Both the position numbers and the translations under genes were made by a program. A stretch of 64,000 nucleotides of DNA. Origin: Candidatus Methanogaster sp. (GTDB lineage Archaea; Halobacteriota; Methanosarcinia; Methanosarcinales; Methanogasteraceae). The notes below the pieces were generated by a model. The model saw only the letters and a list, made by a program, of their open reading frames with translations, ran no database searches and had not been told where the DNA came from. Below, piece after piece: positions 9,746 to 20,617 of this stretch. Within the stretch, counting starts at the first letter, position 1, and each line of letters opens with the position of its first letter. The stretch covers positions 30,423-94,422 of the forward strand of contig PQXF01000006.1 in the NCBI GenBank assembly GCA_003194445.1, in the 5' to 3' direction.

Positions 9746-10534
9746 ATGAACAAGAATATCTATATGAGCAAACGAGAACAGATGATATTCAATGCGATAT
9801 CATCTGTTGACATAGCTTATACCGGCGAAATAAGAGATCTCTTTCCGGATCTAAAGCCCCATCAGATAAATAAAATCTGCCACAGCCTCTCTTCAAAAGG
9901 CTATTTGTACCGGCTGAAAAGGGGAGTCTATCTGGTTCAAAAGAAGCCGTCTGATCTACCTTTGATAAAGAATCCTTACAGCATTGCTTTAGCGTTATTT
10001 AAAGGTTATATCGGATTTTCCTCTGCACTCAGGATCTATGATCTTCTGGATTATGAGCCTTTCACGATATTCGTTGTGGCAAAGAACAGGTCAATGGAGA
10101 AGAGGGTGGGAGAATACACATTCAAATCCGTGGCAATGGGTGATAGAGCTACAGGGATGACATATTATAAAGACATTTACATATCCACCGTAGCGAAGAC
10201 ATTCTTCGATTGCTTTTATAAACCGCAGTACGGAGGAGGTTATTCAACGATAATGGAAGCGTTGTATGATGCGGATATGGATTGGACTGAATTTACCAGG
10301 TATTTTGAACTCGCATCGAGTTCCCTATGCCAGAGAACCGGATATGTTCTGGAGTTGTTTGGGGACGAGATAGATAAAATTCCGGAAGAGGTTTTGCAGT
10401 ACTTCAGGAAGAGGATTAAGAACAACACGAAACTACTACCCTCCGGGAGGCTTACAGGAAGATATATGAAACCATGGATGTTGCTTGATAATCTCGGAAA
10501 AGAGAACATACTGTCGTGGTGGTATCATGGCTGA
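9746..10534 (+). CDS. AbiEi-like antitoxin/transcriptional regulator (winged-helix N-terminus)
   Basis: wHTH start followed by LYRLKRGVYLV; directly overlaps an AbiEii-type nucleotidyltransferase gene. Confidence 0.75.
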   Translation: MNKNIYMSKREQMIFNAISSVDIAYTGEIRDLFPDLKPHQINKICHSLSSKGYLYRLKRGVYLVQKKPSDLPLIKNPYSIALALFKGYIGFSSALRIYDLLDYEPFTIFVVAKNRSMEKRVGEYTFKSVAMGDRATGMTYYKDIYISTVAKTFFDCFYKPQYGGGYSTIMEALYDADMDWTEFTRYFELASSSLCQRTGYVLELFGDEIDKIPEEVLQYFRKRIKNNTKLLPSGRLTGRYMKPWMLLDNLGKENILSWWYHG

Positions 10535-11321
10535 TCCGGAGATTTTAAGGCATATATCTGCAAAGACCGGTCTCGGTCTAAAGTATTTGTCAAAGGACGA
10601 GAAAGTCTCAATCGTTCTGGAACAGCTCAGGGGGTTGTTTCCGGAGGTGATTTTGAAGGGGGGAACTGCTTTAAACAGGGTGTATCTGGCGAGATTGGGG
10701 GTTAGCAGATTTTCAGAGGATATTGATCTGGATTTTGTCTCGGATTATAGTCTTAATGAGAAGATCTCTGCGATCAGTGAGAGGGTTATGGGAATAACTG
10801 ATTTTGATGTACAGGGTCCGAGGATTCTTCATAGAACCTTGAGGTTCGATTGTTATTACGTGAATGAGTTCGATGACAAGGACCGGATACGAATAGAGTT
10901 CTATCTTACCCGGACCGAATCCTTGAAGGTGGAGGATGTCCTGGTGAAATCTCATTTCATAGAGGCGCATCCAACCATCTTTAAGGTTTATTCACTGGAA
11001 GACCTGATGGCAAGGAAGTTCGTCGCCCTGTACAACAGGATGGAAGGAAAAGATATCTATGACATATTCTACTGCCTGGATCTGGATTTTGATGAGGGGG
11101 TTCTGTTTAAGGCATTAGACATCATGCTCGACTTTTATGGGATAGATCACCCGGGTTTTTTGGATGATCTTCTGGTGAGACTGGAGGCTGCGAGAGAGAA
11201 TAGTTATTATATAGGGAACTCCGCCAATCACTTCATACATAGAAACCTGCGACCGGACTGGAAGATATTTATTGATACGTTGATCTTGAAAGTAGAGGGG
11301 ACACTCCGGGGGATCGGATGA
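10527..11321 (+). CDS. AbiEii/AbiGii-type nucleotidyltransferase toxin
   Basis: VILKGGTALNRVYLARLGVSRFSEDIDLDF motif; ATG at 10527 overlaps upstream gene by 8 nt. Confidence 0.88.
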   Translation: MADPEILRHISAKTGLGLKYLSKDEKVSIVLEQLRGLFPEVILKGGTALNRVYLARLGVSRFSEDIDLDFVSDYSLNEKISAISERVMGITDFDVQGPRILHRTLRFDCYYVNEFDDKDRIRIEFYLTRTESLKVEDVLVKSHFIEAHPTIFKVYSLEDLMARKFVALYNRMEGKDIYDIFYCLDLDFDEGVLFKALDIMLDFYGIDHPGFLDDLLVRLEAARENSYYIGNSANHFIHRNLRPDWKIFIDTLILKVEGTLRGIG

Positions 11322-12775
11322 ACACGGTGCAGAGGATCGCAAAGAATACGGGTGTGCTGCTTGCTTCGCAGGTTGTGAGTTATGCGCTGGGGTTCTTCTT
11401 TATTATGTACACTGCCAGGTATCTTGGCGCGGCGGGGTTTGGTGTGCTGTCGTTTGCGCTTGCGTTTACCGGAATATTCGGGGTTTTTGCCGATCTTGGA
11501 TTGCGGCAATTGACAGTGAGAGAGGTGGCGAGGGATAAAAGCCTTGCTGGAAAGTACCTCGGGAATATTGCTGCGATGAAAGTGATTCTGGCTGTAGTTA
11601 CGTATGGATTGATCGCTCTTTTCATCAATCTTTTAGGCTATCCCGAACAGACGATCAAGGTCGTTTATCTGGTTGCCTTGTCCGTTGTTTTTAGTGCTTT
11701 TTCCGGGGTGTTTTATTCTATCTTTCAGGCGTATGAGAAGATGGAGTACCAATCGGTTGGACAGATTTTGAGCAGTGCTTTGATGCTTGCTGGTGCTTTA
11801 TTTGCGATAGACCGGGGTTTCAGTGTTGTTGGATTTGCTTCGATTTATTTTTTGGTTAGTGCAGTCGTCTTGGGATATGCTTTTGCTGTTTGTGCGTGGA
11901 AGTTTGTTTTGCCGAGGATGGCGGTTGATCTGGGGTTCTGGAAGCCAACGATAAAGAAGGCGTTGCCGTTTGGGCTAACTGGAACATTTATCACCATTTA
12001 TTTATGGATCGACTCGGTAATGCTTTCATTAATGAGGGGGGATGAGGTGGTTGGTTGGTATAATGCAGCATATAGAATAGTTCTTGTTTTGTTATTCATC
12101 CCAATAGCTTTTAATAGCGCTGTTTTTCCTCTTATGTCTCGCTTTTACGTGAGTTCTAAGGACTCTCTGAAATTCATGTTTGAGAAATATTTTAAATACA
12201 TGCTCATGATTGGCCTCCCGATAAGTGTTGGGATAACATTATTGGCAGATAGAATTATTTTACTGATTTTTGGTGCTGAATATGTGCCTTCGGTAATTGT
12301 TCTTCAAATTTTGATTTGGGTTATAGTACTCATTTTTGCTAGAACTGCTTTTGAACGTGTGTTAGAAGCTGCCAACCGGCAAATAATAGTAACTGAGGTG
12401 TTTGGAGGTTGTGCACTACTAAATGTAATCTTAAATGTTATATTGATACCTAAATATAGCTATATTGGGGCTGCTATAGCAACGTTAATAACAGATTTTG
12501 CCGTCTTTGTTCTCATATTCATTTGGAGTCTAAAAATTGGATATAGTATTTCCAATAAACAACTTGTAGAAGTTGTGAGTAAGGTTATAGCTGCAAGTAT
12601 TTTAATGGGCATTTTTATTGAATATTTTAGAGATCAGAATCTGTTCATACTTGTGTTTACCGCAGCTATTATTTACTTTGGGTTAATTTCACTGATTAAA
12701 GGTATTGATAAGAATGATATTAGACTGATTAAAATTTTGTTTCCTGAAAAGGAGGTTAGTAAAAGTGATTTGTAA
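11318..12775 (+). CDS. Polysaccharide flippase (Wzx/MATE-type multispanning protein)
   Basis: Many TM helices; YTARYLGAAGFGVLSFALAFTGIFGVFADLGLRQLTVREVARD. Confidence 0.9.
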   Translation: MNTVQRIAKNTGVLLASQVVSYALGFFFIMYTARYLGAAGFGVLSFALAFTGIFGVFADLGLRQLTVREVARDKSLAGKYLGNIAAMKVILAVVTYGLIALFINLLGYPEQTIKVVYLVALSVVFSAFSGVFYSIFQAYEKMEYQSVGQILSSALMLAGALFAIDRGFSVVGFASIYFLVSAVVLGYAFAVCAWKFVLPRMAVDLGFWKPTIKKALPFGLTGTFITIYLWIDSVMLSLMRGDEVVGWYNAAYRIVLVLLFIPIAFNSAVFPLMSRFYVSSKDSLKFMFEKYFKYMLMIGLPISVGITLLADRIILLIFGAEYVPSVIVLQILIWVIVLIFARTAFERVLEAANRQIIVTEVFGGCALLNVILNVILIPKYSYIGAAIATLITDFAVFVLIFIWSLKIGYSISNKQLVEVVSKVIAASILMGIFIEYFRDQNLFILVFTAAIIYFGLISLIKGIDKNDIRLIKILFPEKEVSKSDL

Positions 12776-13721
12776 AGTCTGTGGAAACTCTGAAAGTAAC
12801 AAAGAATTTCAAATAAGAGAGATGATGTTTGGATTTAGAGATGAATTTACCTATTTCGAGTGTTCGGAATGTGGTTGTCTCCAAATCGCAGAAATTCCAA
12901 AGGACATGGAAAAGTACTATCCCTCAAACTACTACTCATTCAAAAAAGGAGAATCTAACAATTTCATAAAGCAAATTCTAATAAGAAAAAGGGATGAATA
13001 CACGCTATTAAAAAAAGGGCTTATAGGGAAAGCACTGTATATAAAATACCCAAATCTACTTTTTGACATGATTAGCAAGATGGGAGTAAACTATAATTCA
13101 AGAATACTGGATGTGGGCTGTGGTGCAGGTAATTTGCTTTATTCTCTAAACGAAACGGGATTCACTGATCTGATGGGTGTAGATCCATACATGGACAGGG
13201 ATGATGTAGATGGAAATGTAACAATCCTTAAAAAGACCATCCATGAGTTGCCTGATGGTCAAAAGTTTGATTTGATCACCTCTAATCATTCATTCGAGCA
13301 CATTCCAGACCAATTAGAAACTCTTTCAAAAATCTCTAAAATTTTATCTGAAAATGGTGTTTGCCTAATCAGGATGCCCGTGAAGACAAAGTGTATATGG
13401 AATCGTTACAGTGTTGATTGGGTGCAAATAGATGCCCCACGTCATTTCTTTCTTCATACCTTAAAGAGTTTTGAGTTGTTAGTGGAAAAATCTGGTCTGT
13501 CCATACAAGATGTGATTTTTGACTCCACCGAATTTCAGTTTTGGGGCAGTGAATCATATAAAAGAGATGTTCCGTTAACGGCAGAAAATTCATATTCAGT
13601 CAATCCTAAAAAAAGCATATTTGCATCAAAACAGATTAGAGAATTTAGAAAGATGGCTAATGAGCTAAATAAGAATAAGCAAGGAGATCAAGCTGGTTTT
13701 TATCTCACGAGGAAGAAATGA
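12765..13721 (+). CDS. Class I SAM-dependent methyltransferase with N-terminal zinc-ribbon-like cysteines
   Basis: MICKVCGNSES..., CSECGCLQ, RILDVGCGAGNLLYSL, SNHSFEHIPD. Confidence 0.85.
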   Translation: MICKVCGNSESNKEFQIREMMFGFRDEFTYFECSECGCLQIAEIPKDMEKYYPSNYYSFKKGESNNFIKQILIRKRDEYTLLKKGLIGKALYIKYPNLLFDMISKMGVNYNSRILDVGCGAGNLLYSLNETGFTDLMGVDPYMDRDDVDGNVTILKKTIHELPDGQKFDLITSNHSFEHIPDQLETLSKISKILSENGVCLIRMPVKTKCIWNRYSVDWVQIDAPRHFFLHTLKSFELLVEKSGLSIQDVIFDSTEFQFWGSESYKRDVPLTAENSYSVNPKKSIFASKQIREFRKMANELNKNKQGDQAGFYLTRKK

Positions 13722-14746
13722 ATCCCAGAATCTCAATAATAATCCTGAACTGGAATGGGTGGGAAGATACGATAGAGTGTTTGGAGTCGCTTTATCGGAT
13801 AACTTATCCCAATTACGATGTCATTGTTGTGGACAATGATTCAAAGAATGAATCGGTTCAGAAGATTAGAGAATACTGCGGCGGTGAAATAGAGGTGGAG
13901 TCGAAGTTTTTTGAGTATTCCGGCGAGAATAAGCCGATAAAGATTATAGAATATACAAGAGAAGAGGCAGAAGCTGGAGGGGGGAAAGAGGGGGAAATTG
14001 TAGATTCACCACATAATAGAAGACTCGTATTCATAAAAAATAAGAAGAATTATGGGTTTGCGGAAGGGAATAATATTGGGATAAGATATGCTTTGAAGGC
14101 TTTGAATCCGGATTATGTGTTACTTTTGAATAATGATACGGTTGTGGATCCGGAGTTTTTGGGGGAGTTGGTGAAAGTTGGTGAAAGTGACGGAATGATA
14201 GGATTTGTGGGGGCGAAAGTATATTTTTATGATAAAAGTAATTTGATACAGTTCACAGGTGGCGGTAAAATAGAGCTTGTAAAAGGCAGAGCACCTCGAA
14301 TTGCTTCGGGTGAAACTGATAATGGACAATATGATAGTTGTTACGAAGTCGGATATATTGGAGGCTCTTGTTTATTGTGTAAAACAGATGTGGTAAAGAA
14401 AGTTGGAGTATTAGATCCTGCTTATTTTGCATACTGGGAGGAAACAGATTGGTGCTTAAGAGGGAGTAAAATTGGATATAAGTCTATCTATGTCTTCAGG
14501 TCGAAGATATGGCACAAAGGCGGTGCATCAGGCGGAAGTTGCATCGAAGCTTACTACCTCGCTAGAAACAGGTTTTATTTTATTAAACAACACGCAACCA
14601 AAAAGCAATATCTTTCTTTTTTAATCTATTTCTTTGGATTTCAGTTTTGGTATATGGGATATATTTATAGTATATCTCATAAAAATATAAATGCATTCAT
14701 GTCTTTTTTAAGAGGGACGTGGGATGGGATTAAAGGAGTTCATTGA
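13718..14746 (+). CDS. Family 2 glycosyltransferase
   Basis: ISIIILNWNGWEDTIECLESLYRITYPNYDVIVVDNDS. Confidence 0.92.
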   Translation: MNPRISIIILNWNGWEDTIECLESLYRITYPNYDVIVVDNDSKNESVQKIREYCGGEIEVESKFFEYSGENKPIKIIEYTREEAEAGGGKEGEIVDSPHNRRLVFIKNKKNYGFAEGNNIGIRYALKALNPDYVLLLNNDTVVDPEFLGELVKVGESDGMIGFVGAKVYFYDKSNLIQFTGGGKIELVKGRAPRIASGETDNGQYDSCYEVGYIGGSCLLCKTDVVKKVGVLDPAYFAYWEETDWCLRGSKIGYKSIYVFRSKIWHKGGASGGSCIEAYYLARNRFYFIKQHATKKQYLSFLIYFFGFQFWYMGYIYSISHKNINAFMSFLRGTWDGIKGVH

Positions 14747-16992
14747 TAATATACTTGTGCATTACCATTATTATATATCTTGTTACTGTTAAGCAAGGTG
14801 TTGTAAAATGTCAAGTTTTGAAGTGGTGCAAGTGTGTAGTTCATACGGGAGTTCATTGGGTCATTCAGCCTTATATTTCCATCTATAATATTTTCTTTTC
14901 CAAGAAAAAAATAAGCCCTATACGCGGTAGGAGTTATTACTTCATCAGTTCCTTGCAATGGAGACAAATGACCCGTCAACATCTGAAACAGGTATGAGTT
15001 ATACAAATCAGAATATGCTATGATGTTGGCAACTTTATTATCAGTTAACCATGTTGCCGCATCAACTTCCTGCAGCTCGAAATGAGGGCAATTAACAGCA
15101 GTCTGATTAAGAGAGAATGAGGAGGGATTACCAGCAATTTCATAGATAAGACCTGAGTTGAAAAATAAATAAATCACAAAAAATATATATAACTCCCTTA
15201 ACGAATTTCTCACGCTTTTACTTGTCCATGATGCCCTAACACTCATACTTAGCACTCTCAACATCCACATCCCACCGATCACACAAAAAGGCGCTAAAAA
15301 TAAGAGGATTATATGATATAACCGTGTTGTATTAATAGATGCTGCAAAATGAGGAACTATTATACTCGCTATGCACATCCCAAAGAATGGGATGGAGAAC
15401 GCGAAATATTCGGCGTTGAAATCTCTTTCTTTCCATTTCAACAACGACACAACGATGCCTACGGCAATAAAAAACTGTGTGGTGAAGTGAACAGCTTTAT
15501 TAAGATAACCAAGCGGTGTTTCAGGAGTCATGAGTATTATGTCCAATCCCTGTGTAGCTCCCGGATCTAAAAATTCTGTAAAGATGCTGCTTACAATGTG
15601 GCCACATATGCTCACAGCAGCATTGAATGCGGATGAGTTTGAAACGTACATGTACCACGTCAGTGTAAATACGACAAATATGAGGATAAAAGTCGAACTG
15701 ATTGTTCTATTTTTTCTTTTTGAAGAGATTGGGTTACCGGCAAGTTTCCCATCTTTATATCTGCTGAACTTATGATGGAGATTGTCCCTCATTTTTTGTA
15801 TCTCATGATTTTCTGCTAAAGCCAATAATAGCCATGCAGCGATAAGACAGGCCATGTAGATATAAGACAGTGCATAATGAGATACCGCCAACGAAACCCC
15901 AAATACAATAAATAGAAACGATCTATGTGTTTTATCTATATTTTCATCTATCATTGACAGGATCAATAAAACAAGGAATAATTCTGCAATTTGTTGACGG
16001 TTCAAGCCCAACATAGCCACATAGAAAGTGAACATCGACATAAAAAAAAAACATGATAAAAAGGAGATTTTTTCGTTGGTCTGTTTTTGAAATACTCGAT
16101 ACAACCCCAGTGGCACCAAGGAAAATAATAGGGGATAGATTATTTTGAAGACCCATGCTATACTCATGTATGAAATAACGGAATAAATTGGAGCTAGCAT
16201 AACAAGACTTAACATGGCATTACAAGTACTATATATCGTAGGATCCCAAATTGAATTCATCACTACCGTATTAGAAATCCAATATTCACCTGCAAGGTCT
16301 GCCCACTCGACCAAATACATAGAAATTAACGAGCTATGGTATAAAAGCGAGATTGCAGTTACAAAAACAGCCAGAGGATATAAATTCTTTGGAATGAACT
16401 TATCAAAACCGATTAAAACAGCTATTAGTGCAAGTATAACTATTAATAACATCAGAATAATGTTATTATGATGGAAATTAACCAGATACGTCCCGAATAT
16501 CGCCAAAAAAGGTATCAAGCACAAAAACAATACTGGTGGTGATAATATCTCGCCAACGTCAATGAAACTTGGGTTGGAGTAGTCTTTATCCCGTACGTAG
16601 CTTATAATACATAATATTAATACGAGAATGCTTATCGTGATTATCAAAGGCGTGATTGAAATCGGTCTGGAAATTCCGAAAAACGGATAGACCACGTTCA
16701 TAAACAATCCGATAAACATCACAGATGCAACGCTCAATCCAACGGTGTATAACAGTGTTTCGATATTGCCGAGTTTGTGCAATTTTAGAATCCTGAGAAT
16801 GAGAATGCCTGGTACAAAAGTAAGATAGATAAAACCGATGAATTGTCTTAAAATTGGAATTTGTAAGCCTGCTACATCTAATCCTATTGCACCCCATACT
16901 GCAAGTTGGATGGTTAAAACTACTTTGAGAAATTTTCCAATATCCCAGTCGTTCATCTGAAAAGGATTATCAATCACATTTGAACCTTTCAT
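14740..16992 (-). CDS. Large multispanning membrane protein (DUF2206-like, putative glycosyltransferase/polymerase)
   Basis: 750 aa with about 15 hydrophobic segments in glycosyltransferase cluster. Confidence 0.65.
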   Translation of the reverse strand: MKGSNVIDNPFQMNDWDIGKFLKVVLTIQLAVWGAIGLDVAGLQIPILRQFIGFIYLTFVPGILILRILKLHKLGNIETLLYTVGLSVASVMFIGLFMNVVYPFFGISRPISITPLIITISILVLILCIISYVRDKDYSNPSFIDVGEILSPPVLFLCLIPFLAIFGTYLVNFHHNNIILMLLIVILALIAVLIGFDKFIPKNLYPLAVFVTAISLLYHSSLISMYLVEWADLAGEYWISNTVVMNSIWDPTIYSTCNAMLSLVMLAPIYSVISYMSIAWVFKIIYPLLFSLVPLGLYRVFQKQTNEKISFLSCFFFMSMFTFYVAMLGLNRQQIAELFLVLLILSMIDENIDKTHRSFLFIVFGVSLAVSHYALSYIYMACLIAAWLLLALAENHEIQKMRDNLHHKFSRYKDGKLAGNPISSKRKNRTISSTFILIFVVFTLTWYMYVSNSSAFNAAVSICGHIVSSIFTEFLDPGATQGLDIILMTPETPLGYLNKAVHFTTQFFIAVGIVVSLLKWKERDFNAEYFAFSIPFFGMCIASIIVPHFAASINTTRLYHIILLFLAPFCVIGGMWMLRVLSMSVRASWTSKSVRNSLRELYIFFVIYLFFNSGLIYEIAGNPSSFSLNQTAVNCPHFELQEVDAATWLTDNKVANIIAYSDLYNSYLFQMLTGHLSPLQGTDEVITPTAYRAYFFLGKENIIDGNIRLNDPMNSRMNYTLAPLQNLTFYNTLLNSNKIYNNGNAQVYYQ

Positions 16993-18191
16993 ACCTCTAC
17001 CTTCTTCATTTCTTCAAGGTTCCCAACTTCGTCTACAACTTTCGCAAGATTCTGACCTTGTTTTTCCCATGAAAACTCTTCTACTAATCTCTTTGCATTC
17101 ATCCCAATTCTTTTTCTCATTCCTGCGTCTTTTAGTAAAATGCGAATGCCCTCTGCAAATGCCTCTTCGTCGTCAGGATCACATACAAAAGCGGCATCAT
17201 TTTCTTTTAAAAATCTTGAAAGATCGCTTACTTCATCTATAACCATCGCCTTACCAAAAGCCATATATTCCAATACTTTGATCGGACAAGCAACGTCTGT
17301 GCAAAGAGTTTTAGGAAAAGGTAAAAGTAAAACTTCAGAACGAGCGATCAGTTCGTATGCTCCATTTAAAGGAACACTTCCAGTAAACACCACGTTTGTA
17401 AGTCCGTAGCTACGTGCAAGCTCTTCCAACTCTTGGCGATATTCAGAGGTTCCGCCCCCTATAATATAAAAGGTAGCCCCTTCATTTTTAAAAATGTTTG
17501 CCACCCTGATAATTTTATCAACGCTAGCCCATTTCGCTAAGGCACCCACAAAGGTAACCAGTCCTTTACGCTCTTCAACTCTCTTTTCAGTGATGTTTGC
17601 TACTTGGGAAGCGAAGTATCCGTTTGAGACAATCGAAATTTTGTGTTTAGGCGCGTTCCATTCATTAATGATAAATTTTGCCATTGTATCAGAGACGGTT
17701 ACAACTTTTATCGCTCGCTTCACTGCAATTCTCTCTAAAAAGTACGTATATCTTTGATAAAGGCTTTTTGGAACATACCATGGAAGGATTGCATAATTAA
17801 TCTCATCAAAAGCAACTCCGTGAATGTCTAACACATAACCGGAGAATCCTGTCATGGCAAAGTACCCCCCCACAGTACTTGATTCGATAAGGGTAATGGA
17901 ACTGTTTTTTTGCAATTCCTTTACTTTTTTAATAAGCAATCGTCTTCTTTGAAGAGTATTTGTTATTGACCCTCCTTTCTGCTTTATCGGTATATAAACA
18001 AGGTTAACTCCGTATGGATCAATCATTGATCTGTTCTTACTTGGTTTGGGTACTACGAGAGTCACATCAATTCCATTCTTTTTAAGTTCAGAAGCAAAAG
18101 CCATAATTCTACAAGTATACCCATTGAAGATGCTCAAGTCAGCATCAGCAGCCACAATTACACTTAATCGATCTGTATGTGTGTCCATCAT
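16989..18191 (-). CDS. Family 4 glycosyltransferase
   Basis: GT4 fold motifs: LVTFVGALAKWASVDKIIRV, EVLLLPFPKTLCTDVACPIKVLEYMAFGKAMVI. Confidence 0.9.
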   Translation of the reverse strand: MMDTHTDRLSVIVAADADLSIFNGYTCRIMAFASELKKNGIDVTLVVPKPSKNRSMIDPYGVNLVYIPIKQKGGSITNTLQRRRLLIKKVKELQKNSSITLIESSTVGGYFAMTGFSGYVLDIHGVAFDEINYAILPWYVPKSLYQRYTYFLERIAVKRAIKVVTVSDTMAKFIINEWNAPKHKISIVSNGYFASQVANITEKRVEERKGLVTFVGALAKWASVDKIIRVANIFKNEGATFYIIGGGTSEYRQELEELARSYGLTNVVFTGSVPLNGAYELIARSEVLLLPFPKTLCTDVACPIKVLEYMAFGKAMVIDEVSDLSRFLKENDAAFVCDPDDEEAFAEGIRILLKDAGMRKRIGMNAKRLVEEFSWEKQGQNLAKVVDEVGNLEEMKKVEV

Positions 18192-18206
18192 TTCAAATCC
18201 CTTCTA

Positions 18207-19358
18207 TCATACACACTTTTCATACACCCTTTCTATATTTTCTATTATCTTATCCCAGTCATAATCTCTGGATTTTTTCTTTGCGTTCTCTTTAAACCTT
18301 TTTCTTAACTCATCGTCTACCAAAATTTTAAGTAATGCATTTTTCAGTCCTTTTTTGTTGTGTTCAACGACAAATCCAACTTTATCATCAATCCCTTCGA
18401 TAAAGTCTCCTTTATTTGTTGTTATTATAGGAACTCCGCAAGCTAATGCTTCTAAAAAAGTTATAGGAAACCCATAAAACCTTGGCGTGACGAAAACGTC
18501 CGCATCGACAAGTGCCATCATTTTCTCGTTTTCTGAAACGTGTCCAGTAAAGATAATTTTATTTTTAACATCCAAATCATTGACAAGTCTTTCTAGTTTA
18601 TTTTTATATCCATCATCGGGTCCAACAAGTATTAGTTTTGCATCATCTAAATCCTTTATTAAGTTCGAAAATGTCTTTAATAATAGGTCTATACCTTTGC
18701 TTTTATGAAGTCTTCCTAAATATAAAATCAGTTTTTCATTATTTCCAATTGAATATTTCTTTCTAAATTCTCCTTTTCTTGGAAAATTGTTAAATTCACT
18801 TAAATCAATACCGTTGGGGATAATTTCTACCTTATTTTTAGCAACCCCCATGGAGCTACACGCTTCAGCTTCACTTTGTGTTAAGGCGATGACTTTCGAA
18901 GCGCCTTTGTATAATTTATAGCCCCATATTATATCATACAACCTTTTCAATCTTTGAATTTCAATAATCCTTAAAATAGATCCATGAGTTTGTAAAACAT
19001 AAGGTACATCATATTTTATAGCATATTTATAAATAATATTATTTTGATATGCCCTTGCACCATTCAAATGGATAATATCATATTTTTTTATGTTTTTAAA
19101 TAGCCAATTTTTCATCGTCGGAGACGGTATAAATAGATGTAAATTGAATAAATAATCGAACGGTATAACCTCTACTCCTTCTTTTCCAATAATTTTGCTA
19201 TATCCTATATCAAATTTATAATTTGTGGTTATTATTGTAACATCATGCCCTCTCCTAGCCATGAATTTTGATATATTATATACTACATTTACGCCCCCGC
19301 CAAGTGCTGGATTAAAACGTGGAATAACCTGAAGTATTTTCATCTTGAATTCACCCAA
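18207..19358 (-). CDS. Family 4 glycosyltransferase
   Basis: IPRFNPALGGGVNVVYNISKFMARRGHDVTIIT; EKLILYLGRLHKSKGIDLLL; ITFLEALACGVPII. Confidence 0.93.
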   Translation of the reverse strand: MGEFKMKILQVIPRFNPALGGGVNVVYNISKFMARRGHDVTIITTNYKFDIGYSKIIGKEGVEVIPFDYLFNLHLFIPSPTMKNWLFKNIKKYDIIHLNGARAYQNNIIYKYAIKYDVPYVLQTHGSILRIIEIQRLKRLYDIIWGYKLYKGASKVIALTQSEAEACSSMGVAKNKVEIIPNGIDLSEFNNFPRKGEFRKKYSIGNNEKLILYLGRLHKSKGIDLLLKTFSNLIKDLDDAKLILVGPDDGYKNKLERLVNDLDVKNKIIFTGHVSENEKMMALVDADVFVTPRFYGFPITFLEALACGVPIITTNKGDFIEGIDDKVGFVVEHNKKGLKNALLKILVDDELRKRFKENAKKKSRDYDWDKIIENIERVYEKCV

Positions 19359-20542
19359 CCAATTAGATCAGACACCAATTTCGCATTTTCAAATGTTTTT
19401 TTTCTTGATTTAGCTGAACAGTTCAATAGTAACTTCGAATAATGTTGTCTATTACCACACACTTTTGAGAAATTATCAGACAATTCTTCACTGAAATTTT
19501 GTCTACTGATATCTTCCACATCCACATATAGATCATTTAGACCGATCAAATCCAAAAAACTTTTTACCTTTCCACTGTACGATATGGGTACAAAAGGAAT
19601 CCCTAACATAGTCGCAATAATCATGGAATGTAGTCTCATGCCTATTAATATATCCGAGATGGAAAGCAAGGATAAAAAGTATCTAAAATCGCTGTTATGT
19701 TCAATGGGGATTGTCTTATCAGCATTAGACATAAATTCTATTATTTTTAGATATCCATTTATATCGCTTTCGACGGTTGGAAGAAACATCAATCTTCGGT
19801 TATATTTTTCTATAATATTATCAAATGTAGTTGCTAATATTTCTCTACGAGGCGATAAATCGATTTTACTTCCACCTGATTTCCGATATATATCATCATT
19901 GTATAACAAATTATGTGAAGTTATACCTATAACCTTTTCACTACCAAACAAATTATTTTTGATTAGATTCTCATTAATCATATTTTTATTTGGTATATCG
20001 ATTGCAAATGCAGGATCTGCCGTCTGTATTACGTTTGACACTCCACAATTTTCCAAAGCAATTTTTGATTTAGAATCTCTAACAGTAACTAAATCTGCGT
20101 CATTCAGAATTCTCTTACATAGTGTTTTTCCAAAATTGGTTTCGATTGGCCCCGCGCCAATTCCGTAGATGACTGTCTTTTTATTTTTTTTCTGAGCCAA
20201 ATACACCAAAGATAAGAAAATCGGAAGATAGTGTACTTTCAAATCCTGAAGTAGTTCACCGCCACCTAAAATAAATATATCACAGTTATCCATGGCTTTA
20301 TATACTCGTATTAATTCTCTTTCCATGATTTGACTCTTGATGAACTGCAATGGACCTTTCTTATATGATTGTGAAACGGGTGTAATATTATGCAAATCCC
20401 GAGTTTCATTTGGATTATTTGTTATAACAAAAAATTTAGCATCATCTACATATCTCTTCAGTGAGTTTATTATTCCCGACAGAATAGCCTCATCTCCGAT
20501 ATTATCCAATCCATAGTAGCCAGTTATTAAAATGTTAGTCAT
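19340..20542 (-). CDS. Polysaccharide pyruvyl transferase family protein
   Basis: NILITGYYGLDNIGDEAILSGII, GGGELLQD, IGIGAGP, GMRLHSMIIATMLGIPFVPISYSGKV. Confidence 0.93.
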   Translation of the reverse strand: MTNILITGYYGLDNIGDEAILSGIINSLKRYVDDAKFFVITNNPNETRDLHNITPVSQSYKKGPLQFIKSQIMERELIRVYKAMDNCDIFILGGGELLQDLKVHYLPIFLSLVYLAQKKNKKTVIYGIGAGPIETNFGKTLCKRILNDADLVTVRDSKSKIALENCGVSNVIQTADPAFAIDIPNKNMINENLIKNNLFGSEKVIGITSHNLLYNDDIYRKSGGSKIDLSPRREILATTFDNIIEKYNRRLMFLPTVESDINGYLKIIEFMSNADKTIPIEHNSDFRYFLSLLSISDILIGMRLHSMIIATMLGIPFVPISYSGKVKSFLDLIGLNDLYVDVEDISRQNFSEELSDNFSKVCGNRQHYSKLLLNCSAKSRKKTFENAKLVSDLIGWVNSR

Positions 20543-20617
20543 GCACTTCCACCTCCGTTAACCCTGCAGATTTTTTAAGATGTTGGATTGTTATATCTAC
20601 GCCATAATCTACGAATT

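Noticed and set aside
19584-20168. 194-aa + strand ORF opposite the pyruvyl transferase
   Set aside because: Antisense to a clear enzyme gene, no recognisable motifs.
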